Source of the DNA: Quillaja saponaria
Lineage: Eukaryota > Streptophyta > Magnoliopsida > Fabales > Quillajaceae
Assembly (NCBI GenBank): GCA_029379385.1
Contig: CM055605.1
Location: forward strand, 930,001 to 994,000
Length of the DNA stretch: 64,000 nt
Reading direction: 5' to 3'
In this document: one piece after another, positions 1 to 12,147 of the stretch
How the letters are laid out: every line of letters begins with the position of its first letter
Numbering within the stretch: the first letter of the stretch is position 1
Notes under the pieces: model-generated
The model's database searches: none
Seen by the model: only the letters and a program-made list of their open reading frames with translations
Told to the model about the DNA's origin: nothing
Translations under genes and position numbers: made by a program

Positions 1-1567
1 GCTTAGCAATATGTAGTTAGGAAATTGCAAGTACTTGAGTGGCGGGTTCCTAAAATTTTGTCAGTGAAATTAAATATTTTAATAGATAATAAATTAGTTA
101 AATATGTTTATTATACACACTTGCACGTATCAATTTTTTTTATTAAATTTATTTCACATAATAAAATTTACTAAATAGCATGCGCATAAGTTTGTTCACT
201 AAGCAGTTATAAGTCCAATAAATCAAATTTTGGTAAAATTTTTAATAAGAAGAGAATGAAAGCAAAGAGATACCAAACTAATAATGAGATGATAGCTTCT
301 AAAGACCTTTTTTTCATAAATAAAAAAAAAAGTAAAATAGAAAAAAAGCTCGTTGGTCTTACGAGTTATACATAATGGAAAGTAACTCTATCACTTCCCA
401 TAAACTCCCTTTAAGGTCTAGCAGGATTCAATCTCACATCCTTTGTAAAACTGGCACCTTCAAAATGTTATTGTTAAGAGGAATGCATATTTGTAATATA
501 ATAATGAAATTAGTTATCAAATGTCATGAATTAAATTAGAAAAAATTCAAATAGATTAAAAAAAAAGGGTTGGCTTATTAGCACATCCTATTAATTGGTA
601 TTGAGTTTCTCTATATTCTATAATATCCTTATTTACTCTATTTGATTTATCTTGTATTATTAAATGTTGAAATTCATCTTTTATTATTTCTCTTTCTTAC
701 ATCCGATTTTTATTAGGCCTTCTAATTTTATTTTATTTTTTACTGGACTACTTTTCTTAAAGTCTTCAACTTTTTTGGTATTTGTTTTCAATTCACCTTA
801 AAAGTCTAATATAATTTTTTAAATTTATTCATTTTTTTTTTACTTCATATATATTATAAAACCTAATAAAAATTAGTCATAGAAAAGAGAAATAATAAAT
901 GGTGAATTTCAACATTTAAGAAATTAAAATAAGTCAAATAGAGTAAGTAAAGATGTTTTAAGAAAATAAAAACTCATTTCAATTAATAGGTTGTAGCCTA
1001 AAGGTATCGATTATGAAAAAATAAATTTGGATAATTAAAAAATCCAACTCAATTATTGTCTCATTCGACCAACCAATACTATTTCATATTCATATTTAAG
1101 AAAAATAAAATTTTAGTGCATAAACAAACAAATTCAAAATTCTCAAATTCTAATTTCAAAGTCGCGCGTCAATTCCTCCGCAATAGAATATGTCCCTTTT
1201 GAGGCCAAACAAATCAGATACATAATTAAAATATACTGTTGATATTAGAACCAAAAGAGAATTTTAGTTTTTTTTTTTTTTTTTAAAAAATTCTTTTAGG
1301 GTTAGGTGAAATTGCATTGTAGTTTTTTTTCAAAACTCGAAAGAAATTTATGTAGATTATAAAAATAAACAAAAAGTTGATGTAATATTAATATAATGTA
1401 GGAGAGATTCGAATAATATTTTATAGCAAATTATTGATTCCCATTTCCTAGTGTTTGCCCTAAAATTCAACTGGCAAAAAAAAAAAAAACCTAATTTCTT
1501 TTACACCGTATACTCTGTATATTACAACATCATAGTGTTTGATAAGTCCTCCCAATGTACTATCATA
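1..1567. other. AT-rich intergenic DNA
   Basis: This stretch is very AT-rich with many short A and T runs. No open frame in it resembles a protein family I know. A weak similarity to the promoter of the intact copper transporter gene begins near its right edge and continues into the next feature. Confidence 0.6.
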
Positions 1568-1683
1568 TATTTCATTAAACAAAGTCAACTGCCTCCTTTA
1601 TATATGGAATTAAGCAGATGGGTACGATCGCAAGAGGCCCTGTATCCGAGAAATATAAACAGATAAACAGAGTGAGTGAGAAT

Positions 1684-2139
1684 ATGAATGGTATGGATGG
1701 CCATATGCACTGACATGAATGGGACTGGCATGGATGGCCATATGCCTGACATGAATGGGACGGCATCCACCTATGATGATGATGCACATGACTTTCTTTT
1801 GGGGCAAGAATACAGAGATACTGTTCCACAATTTTCCCGGTATAGATAACACTGGTATATATTTGTTATCCTTAGGGTTTGTGTTTGCCATGGCTTTCCT
1901 GGTTGAGTTGTTGTCTCATAGCCGTTTTATCAAACCAGGGTTCGGACATTTTTGCGGCCTGTCTAATCCAGACTCTTGTGCATACTGTAAGGGTTGGTCT
2001 GGCTTATTTGGTTATGGGGCTGTCATGTCTTTCTAGGGTTGGCTGTTATGTTGGCCATACTTTGGGTTTTCTCTTCTTTGGCAGCAGGGTTTTCAAAAAA
2101 CCAGATGCTCCCTCTGATCTTCCTCAAATGACTTGTTGA
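1684..2139 (+). pseudogene. Decayed COPT-type copper transporter copy
   Basis: This is a broken tandem copy of the intact COPT gene at 3659-4111. The ATG is followed by a TGA after eight codons. The N-terminal Met/His-rich part is spread over more than one frame and contains a repeated unit of about 35-40 bases (roughly 1690-1760). From about 1755 one frame encodes MMMMHMTFFWGKNTEILF and the first membrane segment as far as IKPG. The frame then shifts, and LIQTLVHTVRVGLAYLVM (second segment) is read in another frame. Part of the second-to-third segment is deleted before GHTLGFLFFGSRVF and the C-terminal DLPQMTC. An early stop plus at least two frame changes make a functional three-membrane-segment protein very unlikely. 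The lesions are mixed, unlike the pure +1 insertions seen in other genes here. A spliced or readthrough product is possible but unsupported. Confidence 0.87.
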
Positions 2140-3540
2140 TTAAACAAAAAATTAATTTTCTGTGTTAATTACTCGTTTATCTTAATGGATGAATATAAAG
2201 TTACTTAAACTGAGATGAACCAGAAGTCCAGAATCAACATTTTATTATGTCAATAATTATTTATTTTTTTAAATTAACTTTAAATTTATTTTATACTTTA
2301 ATTTTGAGTTAACTAAAATTTAACTGAATTTTATTTTTTTTAATTTGAGATGAGTTAGTAGTGATCTTACTTTAATAATAATTTTACCAGTAACATCTTT
2401 CGCATAGAAACTTAAAATTGGGGATGCAAATTGGAAAAAAAAAAAATTTGCTATTTTATATTCATGTGGATCGCCATGGAAAAATCTTGTTACTTTTGAA
2501 ACAAATTAAATACTAGGACTGCAACAAGTTCGTAATTGAATAGTCTTAGGGAAAACTAATATTAAGCCTATCAAATTCTAGAACTGTAAAATTACTAATA
2601 ATTTTTTTAAAAAAAATAGAATCTTTTTTCTTTTTTATGAATAATGAAGACAAAGACATTATGTGTACAGCCATGGAAACGTTTTGCATCAAATTGAACT
2701 AATTCAATTAAAATCGATTTGATTGTCAATTTTTACTAAAAACTGATTTAAGAAAAATTAATTTGAATGATAATCAATTCAACCTTAAAAATCGGAACCA
2801 AACTCACTCACTTCTAATTACGATAATGTTAACAAATTTGACCAATTATACCAACTGGCACAACGACTTTTAACTCTAGTCATCTTATAAAAGCATCTGA
2901 TGGTATTTTAATTGTAATATAAATAATGGACCAGAATTCATCCACATTTTGGGCATGTAAAAGTTTCATGTTCTTATAGGGCTTAGGCCTTCCGTTATTG
3001 GGCTACAAGAGCACTTATTATTGGGCTTGGTCTTTGTTAGCTAATACAAGGCTGAGGAAGTCAGATCCCTATTTAGCTCACCTTCCCTTTTGAATTTGAT
3101 TCCTCACACCCCCCCCCCCCCCCCCCCCCCAGCATTTTTATTATTATTGAAATTCAAAATAAATATCGTTGATTCTGTTGAGATTTAACAAAATTTTACT
3201 TATTTATTTTAAACTTTGAACCAAAATTTGAGTCTTTGTAAATCTTTTTCGTTTATCAATACATTTACAAACACTAATCAAAATTTGAAAACAAACAAAA
3301 AACCTTGTTTGTATACTTGTACTTTATTATACATCTCTTCTAATTATTGTACCACAAATGCCAGCAGAGAATTTATTTATTTTTCGAGTAAAAGTAGAGT
3401 TATAAATTTGGTGCCACTCTATTATGTTACCATTCTAACAAACAAAAAAAATACCATAAATTAGAGGTAAATACCATCTGATTTTACAAAATGACAGATT
3501 TACCATTTAAAAATTTCCCTTTATACAATATCATAACGTA
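2140..3540. other. Spacer between the two COPT copies
   Basis: AT-rich spacer without a credible gene. It holds an 18-base word at 2937-2954 that recurs at 4383-4400, downstream of the second COPT copy, which supports a tandem duplication including flanking DNA. A run of 22 C residues lies at 3109-3130. Confidence 0.55.
3109..3130. repeat. Poly-C homopolymer, 22 bases
   Basis: An uninterrupted C run in otherwise AT-rich DNA. On the other strand it is a G run. Its true length is uncertain because homopolymers are hard to sequence. Confidence 0.9.
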
Positions 3541-3551
3541 ACTGCCTTCCT

Positions 3552-3576
3552 TTATATAAGAAGCAGATAAGAGTAC
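3552..3576 (+). promoter_or_regulatory. TATA box and GTAC core of the COPT gene
   Basis: A TATATAA-like box lies at 3552-3559, about 100 bases before the start codon. A GTAC tetramer follows at 3573-3576. GTAC is the known core bound by SPL7, the copper-deficiency regulator of COPT genes. One tetramer alone is weak evidence, but the decayed copy has a GTAC in the matching place (1622-1625). Confidence 0.4.
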
Positions 3577-3658
3577 GAGGAAGAGACCCTCTTGTCACCA
3601 CCAATCACTTCAACAACTCATACTCATAAATCTGTGTGTTAGAGAGAGAGAGGGAGAG

Positions 3659-4111
3659 ATGAATGGGATGGATGGTCATATGCATGGCATGGGTGGGATG
3701 GCATCACCACCCATGATGCATCCGATGCGGCGCAGGATGATGATGCACATGACTTTCTTTTGGGGAGAGAATACAGAGATACTGTTCGACAACTTTCCCG
3801 GCCAAGATAACACTCGCATGTATGTGTTAGCTTTGGTGTTTGTGTTTGTGATGTCTTTCCTTCTTGAGTGGCTGTCTCATAGCCGTTTGATCAAACCGGG
3901 CTCAAACAATGTTGGTGCCGGTCTAATTCAGAGTTTTATGCATGTTATAAGGGTTGGGCTGTCTTATTTGGTAATGCTGGCGGTCATGTCTTTTAATGGG
4001 GGTGTGTTCTTGGTTGCTGTGGCTGGTCATGCTCTCGGATTCCTCTTTTTTGGCAGCAGGATTTTCAATAAACCAGATATTGCCTCTGATCTTCCTCCAA
4101 TGAGTTGTTAA
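3659..4111 (+). CDS. COPT: COPT (Ctr-family) copper transporter
   Basis: Intronless gene for a 150-residue protein of the Ctr/COPT family, which imports Cu(I) across the plasma membrane as a trimer. The N-terminus is Met/His-rich (MNGMDGHMHGMGGM, then PMMHPMRRRMMMHM), which fits an extracellular copper-gathering region. It is followed by the family signature MTFFWG. Three membrane segments can be seen at about residues 57-77, 95-117 and 120-138. The second holds the MxxxM copper motif as MLAVM. The third holds a GxxxG helix-packing motif as GHALG. The tail lacks the paired cysteines of some family members and ends in MSC. The length is normal for plant COPT1/2/6-type proteins (about 145-170). 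The start is the first ATG after a purine-rich leader and keeps the whole Met-rich region. COPT1 versus COPT2 cannot be settled by eye. Confidence 0.96.
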   Translation: MNGMDGHMHGMGGMASPPMMHPMRRRMMMHMTFFWGENTEILFDNFPGQDNTRMYVLALVFVFVMSFLLEWLSHSRLIKPGSNNVGAGLIQSFMHVIRVGLSYLVMLAVMSFNGGVFLVAVAGHALGFLFFGSRIFNKPDIASDLPPMSC

Positions 4112-6214
4112 TTAAATAGAAAATTAAGATGGGATTGTTAATTTTTTATTTTTATTTTCTCTAGCTTGAAATTGTCTAGTTTTATTCTTGTGGGAAATTG
4201 TGGCTTGTTTTAATTAGTCCTTTTATGCTATATTCAAGGTGATAATTTTCTTCGTTTGATGCTTGATAATTTTGGAAGATAACTTTGGATTTATTAAAGG
4301 TCGTTGGATTTACGAGTTGAAGACAAAATTTGATATACAATACCAAAATACTTCCTCACTCAACCAACTGAAATGACGAGATTTCATCCACATTTTGGGC
4401 TTCCAAAAAGCTCATGTTGTTGTTGTGTTTGTGGCAAAGGACTTCAAACAAGTTATTGGGATTGGGCTGGAATTATGGGATTAACCTATTTACTTTGTGA
4501 GTCCATTTTTGAATACTATGTTTGGTTATTTGGATTTTCTAAATATTTGAATACTTTATGGGCCTACTTACTCTGTTTCATAAAATTGAAAGCTTCCTTC
4601 TTCTTTTTTCCAACAATGGAAATTTTATTTATGGATTCATATTTTTATTAGGTCACAATAATTAATTATTTTTTAATATTAATCAACTGAATTTTAAATC
4701 ACAAATTAATTAGATTGTTTTTGTGAAGAGAAAAAAAAAAGAGCAGGTAGATTACTTTTTTTTTTCTTTCTTTCTTTCTTTGCACATTTCACTTTAAAAA
4801 TTGCTCAAAAAGAAATTAAACGGCCTCTCAAAATTTAAATATAATTGCAGCAATTTCAAAAGAAATGTGAAGCCTTAACAATGCGAAAACATGGTTGGTG
4901 ACATGTCATTTTATTTATTAAGAACAAATAAATTTTGTGAAGACAATATTAAGTAATAGCCATATATACAGTTTTTTATGTTCTGTTTTTCAATTATTGG
5001 ACCAGGATTAATATTAATTACGCAAAACTTATTGTTCTGAGGAACCAAATAAATGCATAAATAATGTAACTGGTTGCATTATTGATTACTGAATGTCTTT
5101 TGGGACATCGAAATATAGGCTACCACCTACTAATCCAAGTAGGATATGTTCATAATTCCTAAAAATATGTTAAATGGCAGTTTTGGTGAAGATTAAATAT
5201 TTAGTTATGCTAATCAAGTTATAATTTAAAATTGAAATTAAATATCAATTCGGCTCAGAAAATCATCAATATAAATATTATTTTTTTTTCAAATTTTACG
5301 CAAAAAACAGAAAGAAGAATTTGAAGTTTATTTAAGGTTTTTTTTTATTTTTACAAGTTTACTTACGAATACTTAGTTAATTGTGAAATATATTTAAAAA
5401 GTAATAAATTAGCTTACTTGAACTTTACATTATTTGAACTTGTAACTAGTGAATAAATTCTTAAACTAAAAAATAAAAATTGAGAATGAGAATGAGACAG
5501 CAGTACTTTGACTGACTCAACGGACCTTAAAAGGCAAGGAATCTGACACCATCACAAACACCAATGACCCTCACTTGGCCAAGAGGCAGAGCCATATTCA
5601 ATTATGCACGCACGTAGTTCTACATCCACATCAGACCTTACTTTCCCAAGGTCAGTAGTCCGCGGACAGGAGACAACCACACAAACAACAAGAACTGTGT
5701 TTGCTTAAAAAAAATATGTTAAATTTTTTCTTCTTCTTCATGGCTTGGTAAAATATGACTTTGTTTTTGGCCTGACTCCCTACGTTTAGATTTATTACAA
5801 GGATTTGATGTAAACACAACAGACTAACTATGAAACATAGGAAAACAAAGAACAAGCACATCTGCCATTGCTGCAGCTGAATTATTACAAGGATTATAAA
5901 ACACATCCTCACATTACTGATTCACTATTTCTACCAAACCAGCCAGCAAATTTAATCCCTACTCCTTAAATTTAATTGCCCAACTTTATTTTGTATTTTC
6001 TTTCTTCTACCTAGCTACTACTTAGTAAATTTATTTCCCACACAGAGGGAGAGAAAAACAGAAACTTAGGCAATTCCTATTCTATATCTATTACAGGATT
6101 CTCTGTCTTTCATTTTCCTCTTTATTGTTTTCTTTTCGTCTGTCCCGTACCAAAAACAGCCAAATTGAACACCATTATCAGCAGCCAAATGCATGTGTTG
6201 TGTTCGTTGGGACG
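4112..6214. other. Intergenic region right of COPT
   Basis: Probably contains the 3' untranslated region of COPT, then AT-rich spacer. A 92-codon open frame at 4373-4651 has no recognisable domain, and its start overlaps the duplicated flank of the COPT copies, so I do not call it a gene. The last few hundred bases are probably the 3' end of the minus-strand gene that follows. Confidence 0.5.
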
Positions 6215-8121
6215 TCAATAAGTCCATTCTTGAGGCAACCTCATGCTCGTCTCATTGTGGTTACTGGCCGGCACCTGGCGCTTCTGCAGTGAATACATGC
6301 CGTCCTTATTATTCACCAAAACATCTACACAACAAACAAACAATAACATTAATTAAAACCTCAAAAAATTTGTAAGTATCAGACTAATTGGGGGTAAGAA
6401 CTAAGAACAATGTAATGGGGGACGACCACCAGCTTTGGCTCCAGAGGTGACTCCCATTTGGTCAAAGTGTTGTTGTAGAGCCTGTACTACTCTTGCAGGC
6501 ACAAGAGCAGTGGAACAACCTAACCAAATCAGAGCATAACAAAATGTCAAAAAGGGGCATGGCAAACCAAAATAATCTACTGTACAACTACAATTAGTTG
6601 TTGGTTTACTCCTTCCTATTTTACCTTGCAAATGGACCATACAGAAGATTCCAGTTCAAAAACTACATTAATATGATTCCATGGCCATCAAACATGTAGG
6701 TTTAGGATTAAAAGCAATCTTTGAGAAAAACAACTAGGCTAGTTGCAATGTCACAATGTCAAAATGAAGCAAACATAAACATCCGAAATTAATCCGAATA
6801 TCAAACAAACATGGGGATTGTTGATATTCCACTTCAGAACCAACTACTCCAACGACTAGGGAACCAAATTGAAAAAAGACTTAAAAGGATCAAAATCTAA
6901 ACTATCGGCCAGAATTTAAAGCGACTGGAATCGGATAGTAGATTTAGTAAGCACTACCTGGCTTCTTGCGTGATTCAGAAGAAGCCCCGGTACTGCGTGG
7001 CAAGAAAACACCTGTCCCACAAGAACCACTTTTTGAATCGGACCTACCAAGGAAAAGTGCCCTCATACCCGACCCAGATTGCTGCTGGCTCTGTTGTTGT
7101 TGCAGTGACAGTGTTGACGGCCCTCTGTTTGAAGAAGACAGATTCAGAGGACGAGCTTTCCTTCCATTACCGGGACTAACACCAAAAACTCTACCTTTTT
7201 TATGATATTGCGGAATCTTTTCCTTGAGCTCAGATTGCTGGGACATCTGTGCTTGTCTTTCCCAATATGCTCTGTTTTTCAGCTTTAGAATCTGCTCCTG
7301 CTTGAGGCGAAATAACTACAACACATGGTGAAATTGATCAGCTAGTGAAGTAATCAACTAAGGAAAATTCCCACCACTTAGTTGTTATCTTACTTGTATA
7401 GCGCGAATTTGGTCATCAGTAAGAGCTGGATTTGAGTTTAACCCAACAATGGGGTTTTTGGCCCCATGAACATAGTGGAAATCGGAACCCCCTTTGTCGT
7501 TGAAGTTCATCTCCTCAAACTTACCAACCAAGTTGTAGGAGCTTTCCCAAAAAGGGTCTTTTCCGGTAACAGGTGTAGCTGGTGGCGATGCTTCCCGATA
7601 ACAGCCATCTGAGCTTCCATGGTTGGAGCTGCCCATAGGCGACCAGACCGTTGATTGTGGCGAATTCGCCGAGCCCCATAACTTAAGGAAGAAGAAGGAT
7701 AAAAAATGAAACCCCATAATTATTAGAGATTAAAATAGAAAGAAAAAAAAAAAAAACACTTATTTTTTTCAAAGAAAATTTTCATTTAGAAACAAAGCAA
7801 AGATGGAAAAACCGATACCATTTCCTGATTCTCAGAGCCAATGCTGGTGAAAGCCAGATTGTCATCGTCTTGAAACATGCAGTATGCCATATGGCGAGTT
7901 AAACCCGCAATGAAATCTTGGTTCTTGTCGTCTCTCTCGGGCTCAGTGAAATGAACCAGTGAACTCAACTGTGATCCAAACCAGTGAGGAATTACCCCGG
8001 TTTTAAAACTTGATCTGTTATTGTGGTTAGTTGGATTTTTCTCTAAGAGAATATCATCTTCGTTGTCAGTGAGAAACTGAGAAGGAAGCAATAACTCCCT
8101 GCCTTGTAGGTCAACAGCCAT
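6215..8121 (-). CDS. Plant-specific protein of unknown function (At5g59050/At3g54000-like)
   Basis: Five exons fit together in phase: 8121-7819, 7681-7394, 7315-6958, 6519-6430 and 6324-6215, giving 382 residues. All introns are GT-AG. The protein starts MAVDLQGRELLLPSQFL. Recognisable blocks are a WGSANSPQST stretch, a KDPFWESSYNLVGKFEEM block, a basic LKLKNRAYWERQAQM segment, GSCGTGVFLPRS, and ALVPARVVQAL. It ends in RLPQEWTY. From memory these are signatures of a land-plant family often labelled only as unknown protein. There is a polyglutamine-like run after residue 200, but no membrane segment and no enzyme motif. The last exon is only 110 bases and sits beyond an in-frame TAG at 6401 that would stop an unspliced reading. 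The family tail supports the spliced form. Function is not known to me. Confidence 0.85.
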
Positions 8122-10753
8122 CAGAAAGCGAGCAATTTTTACAAAGAGAGTAGCTAGAGGTCAGAGAAATCAAGTGGGTTTTGATGATTTGCTATTATGG
8201 GTTTTGCTGGCTGCACAAGCTTTAATTATTACTTTGATAACAAGAGCCCAGCAAAGACTGCTAGTACTGCTACTTTATAGGATTAGAAAATGAAAAACAG
8301 GGTCTTTTAAGGTTGGCAAGTGGCCATAGCCAAACAGTTTAAGAAATTGAGATTTGAGAGGGAGGAAAGGGGAAATAAGATACCCAGTAACAGTAAGGAA
8401 TTAACAAGAGGAGGGAAAGAGACGGATCACAAGGACATGGGACAGTCCTATAAGAATCTGCCTAGCGATTCCCTCCTCAAAGAAATGGTGGTGAAAGGTG
8501 GGACCTGTTTTACAAAGTCTGACTGTGTGCTTGTGCTTGTGCTTGTGCTTGTGCTGGTGCTGGAGCAGAAGGTCTGATTGCTACTGATTTTGTTGTGTTC
8601 AGAGTTCGACTTTAGTAGTTGGACCGTACGTTTATCCAGCTATGCCCCCCACCTGCCATTTGTTAGAAATTTGCATCAAATATGCAAACTACTCCAACAG
8701 TTCAAAATCGGCTTAATTATTGCTTTCATCTTGAAAGTTACAATATTTATTTTTGAAATTATTATTTTTAATTAAGTCTTTCCTTTTTATTTATTTTTAG
8801 TCCTTCATAAGTTATTTTTTTAATTAAATTAAGATTCTATTTAACAAAATTATTTAACATTTTTTTAATATATAATAAAAAATATTAATCCTTAAAAGAA
8901 ATATAAATATTAACTCGATCATTAAAAAAAAAATATGTTCTTAATTTTAAATGTTATACCACCAATTTTATTTTTAATATATGTTGTATTTCATCCATTT
9001 TATAATTTTTAGTTTTGGTTGATAAGAATATAATTTTTTTCAAATAATAATTAGGAGTAAAATAGAAAAAATTAAATTTTGAAGAAATTAATTATAATAT
9101 TAATTTCTCAATAATTAAAATAAAAAATAATATAACCATCATAAAAAACATTTATTGTCCTTGAAAACATTAATTTTGTTGCAGCGCAATTTTTAAATTA
9201 TAATAACAACAATATTTATTGACGCTTCTAAATAAAAAAATATCGTTTAGTTATGAGCACTATATATTTTTTAAGATGTCAACATCAAAAATTCAAATAC
9301 TTTAATCTTCATATCGTTTTTAGGACACTCCTTACAATGACAATAATCCCTAAATTTTATTAGGTGATGAGAAATAGTCTGCCGGGTTGCCGGGAACTTG
9401 AAGCTTGGCAGCTTAGAGGTTAATTAGCACTTAGCAGATGCCTCTGTAGTGTACCATACATAGGTACTTCGAATTTTATTTTTCAGATTGTAATCTGTTA
9501 TGGATTGTCAATTTCTTTAAAACTAGCATATATTTGTTTTGTTTTTTTATATATAAAATTTGGTTTGAGTTCAGTGGGCTAGTTCTTGTTCCAAATTCTG
9601 TCAAGGGTACTTTGGGTTGGATCTGGTTTTATATACACAGTTGAGTGGCTGAAAATGTGTTCTGCTAAGTCTTGCTCTTTTTCCTCACTGTTTTCCAGTT
9701 TACGTAATTGCGGAAGAGTAAACATTGGTTGGCAACCTCACAATACATGGAGCTTGTCAATCCAATTGAACAAGAGGGAAAATTTCTCTTTTGGCAGCAG
9801 CTCTACTACAGAAATTTCTTTTGCTCTTCCAAACCTCAATACACTAGTCTTGCCAGCATTGTAGCGTCTGTAATTGTTGGAGGAACTGAAATGGGTTACA
9901 CATTTTCACCAACAGTTGCTCCGTTAAAGAAAGCCACTTCATGGGGTTTGGATTGATCGCGGGGGGTGGGGGGTGGGGGGGGGGGGGGGGGGGGTGGTAA
10001 GGCCAGGTTGCAAGGCAAAAAAGGTTTGGAGTTGTAAACCCAGCTACTTTATTTAGTCAATAAAGGCAATTTAAATTGCTACCGTAGACATACAAAAAAG
10101 ATGTTTTTGCACACTTGCCCAAAAGAACTAACAGAAGTCATAAGTAACATGTCATCTTTCACAGTAGCAACAGTGTGAAAGAACAACGATATCACGCAGA
10201 GGTGGGTGCCTAAACATCCTTTATAGCCTGCATGCAAACTGGCTACTTCATTATGTCGCAAAGGTGGGTGTCTTTACCAGGGATCTATGAATTCCTGCAC
10301 ACAACACATAGCAATAAAAATATCAAAGATGAACCGAAGATTTCAAATATTTTCACGAATGAATTCCATTTGAAAAAGATTATAAATCAAAACATCACAG
10401 TAGTGCATGTCAAATGCAAGAAAGCGTTACTAGTTCTGGAAAATCCTAACGCAAGTTTGCAAAAACTCATCATTCTAACCAAATAGTGATATTATTCATT
10501 CTAAATCAATAATTGTTCATTATAGACCACAACATGCAATTATATTTAAAACTCTAGCATACTTCTCTGTAGAGGGATACTTAGGCAGGCAAAGTCTAAG
10601 CTCTGAGATTGTATGACCAATATGATGTATGTAATTACTGTATGGAGCTTTTTAGAAGTTAAATATAGAAAAGAGAATGTCTAGTCCAAGAAGAAACATC
10701 AATCTTTTACCTCTGAAAATAGATGTAGAAATTCATATGATTGAGTTTAGGCC
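8122..10753. other. Intergenic region with short repeats
   Basis: The left part is the promoter side of the minus-strand unknown gene. It contains a hexamer repeat near 8525-8563 (units of CTTGTG). From about 8750 to 9350 it is extremely AT-rich. Open frames at 9586-9956 show no known domain. A G-rich tract follows at 9961-9994. The right part should hold the 3' untranslated region of the next minus-strand gene. Confidence 0.5.
9961..9994 (+). repeat. G-rich tract with potential G-quadruplex
   Basis: G6-T-G6-T-G20 in direct succession on the plus strand. This exceeds the usual four-run rule for G-quadruplex formation. It stands in AT-rich surroundings and is not part of a gene I recognise. 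Confidence 0.85.
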
Positions 10754-12147
10754 TTAATAATAAAGGGATCCTGCAGATGGACACCAAGAACAACTAATTA
10801 GAATAGGTCCCTACCATAAAGTCATTCTGTATTTTACAGAGTTCAAAGTATTAGTACCTTGCCACCAATTTCCCCGAGAGGCACTTTGTGAATTGTTTCC
10901 ATTTGGATCATCTTCTCCAGTATCTTTCTTGATCTAAATAATTCAGAAAGTATGTGAGTTCTAACAGTTTCACATATCAGTTCATTAACTGAACAATACT
11001 CAGGCATCATATCTACATATAGCATAGATACTATTCAAGATAAGACTCACATTAGGGTGTAATCCAGAGGTATAGGTGTTTGGGGACTGGGAGTATATGT
11101 CCTGTCCACCATAGTAGAGAGATGAACTTAAATGACAAGGTTCCATTTTTCTTTCCTGGAAATTTGCACTCCTGTTTTTGCCGGCTATGTTGCAAGCTGA
11201 AGTACCTTGATTTTCTGGCGCCTGCTTTGGCAAAGATCCTATCACCTCGGAACTTGAAGAGTTTCTCCCCGCCACCTGAAACCACGAAATGGAGAAGTCA
11301 GATATTGAATTACAGAAACTGCAGCACTACATTTTGCATCCTCCATTCTCTTTGATCATATTTTTGCCATCAAACATGGTAGAGAGGAAAGCAAAGAGTC
11401 ACATGAAGTATATGCCAGATGAGAAACTATTATCCTATGTTATCTTCCTTTCTTTCTATCTCAGTTCATTTTTTGAGTTTATCATTAACTCCGAAGAGTT
11501 ACTGTGACACCCCGGTTTGTGATTGTCGTGTACAAGCACTTAGAGTGTCACAGTTACCCTACCTAACTCCATGGGAGTATCATTTCCTTTGACATGTTTC
11601 AAAGGCATTGATATATATTCTGTTTGACCCTTGCTTAGCTATCCATTTCAAAAGCTTTGTTAACTACAAAACCATCCTCTTTTTGTTTCCTTATTATCTG
11701 TACAAGTTTTGGAGAGGATTGCTGTAGTACAGGCTAGTATAACACGTAACTGTAAGATTCCCAAAAGTTTCATGGGCACGATCATAAAATAAATACAAAC
11801 TACACTATGACAAAAAAATAATCTAAATCAAACAAAATTCAAAATTTCCCCCCTTAAGTTATACCCAATACTGCAAAAAACAGACAGTGAGAAACCCATT
11901 TCCTATCAGCCTAGCCCCCAAACTGTTTTTTTTTTTTAGCAAAGAAAGAAATTAAACAAAATGAAATTCAATTTTACAGCCAAAAGAACCAATTTTTATG
12001 GAGAAGACAGCAGGACAATACCGTTGAAGGAGGAGGAAACATAGAGGCAAAAACTCCTGCGGTGGGTGACGGCGATGCGTCCGTCGCACCAAAAAGGTCA
12101 GCTGTGAATGAAGAAGCAGAAAGCCCTTGCTTTTTGTTACCCTCCAT
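10754..12147 (-). CDS. Small plant-specific protein of unknown function (At5g59080-like)
   Basis: Four exons fit in phase: 12147-12022, 11275-11051, 10933-10858 and a last coding piece of only 17 bases, 10770-10754. The product is 147 residues. It begins MEGNKKQGLSASSFTADLFG, has a Ser/Pro-rich early part with FASMFPPPSTV, a central block EPCHLSSSLYYGGQDIYSQ, an acidic stretch KKDTGEDD and the tail SRGNWWQGSLYY. I recall the CHLSSSIYYGGQD block and the WWQGSLYY tail as hallmarks of a plant-only family without known function. The final exon was found because reading through after CAAG would give an unrelated tail. The donor CAAG-GTACTA joins a CTGCAG acceptor and restores GSLYY plus TAA. No signal peptide or membrane segment is visible. 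Confidence 0.85.

Noticed and set aside
8320..8775. Open frames of 85 and 65 codons right of the first unknown gene
   Set aside because: The first ends in a Leu-Val repeat made by a hexamer microsatellite, and neither has a known domain or splice context.
9586..9956. Two overlapping open frames of 92 and 82 codons
   Set aside because: Neither frame shows family motifs. They overlap in different frames and end in the G-rich tract. A gene remnant cannot be excluded.
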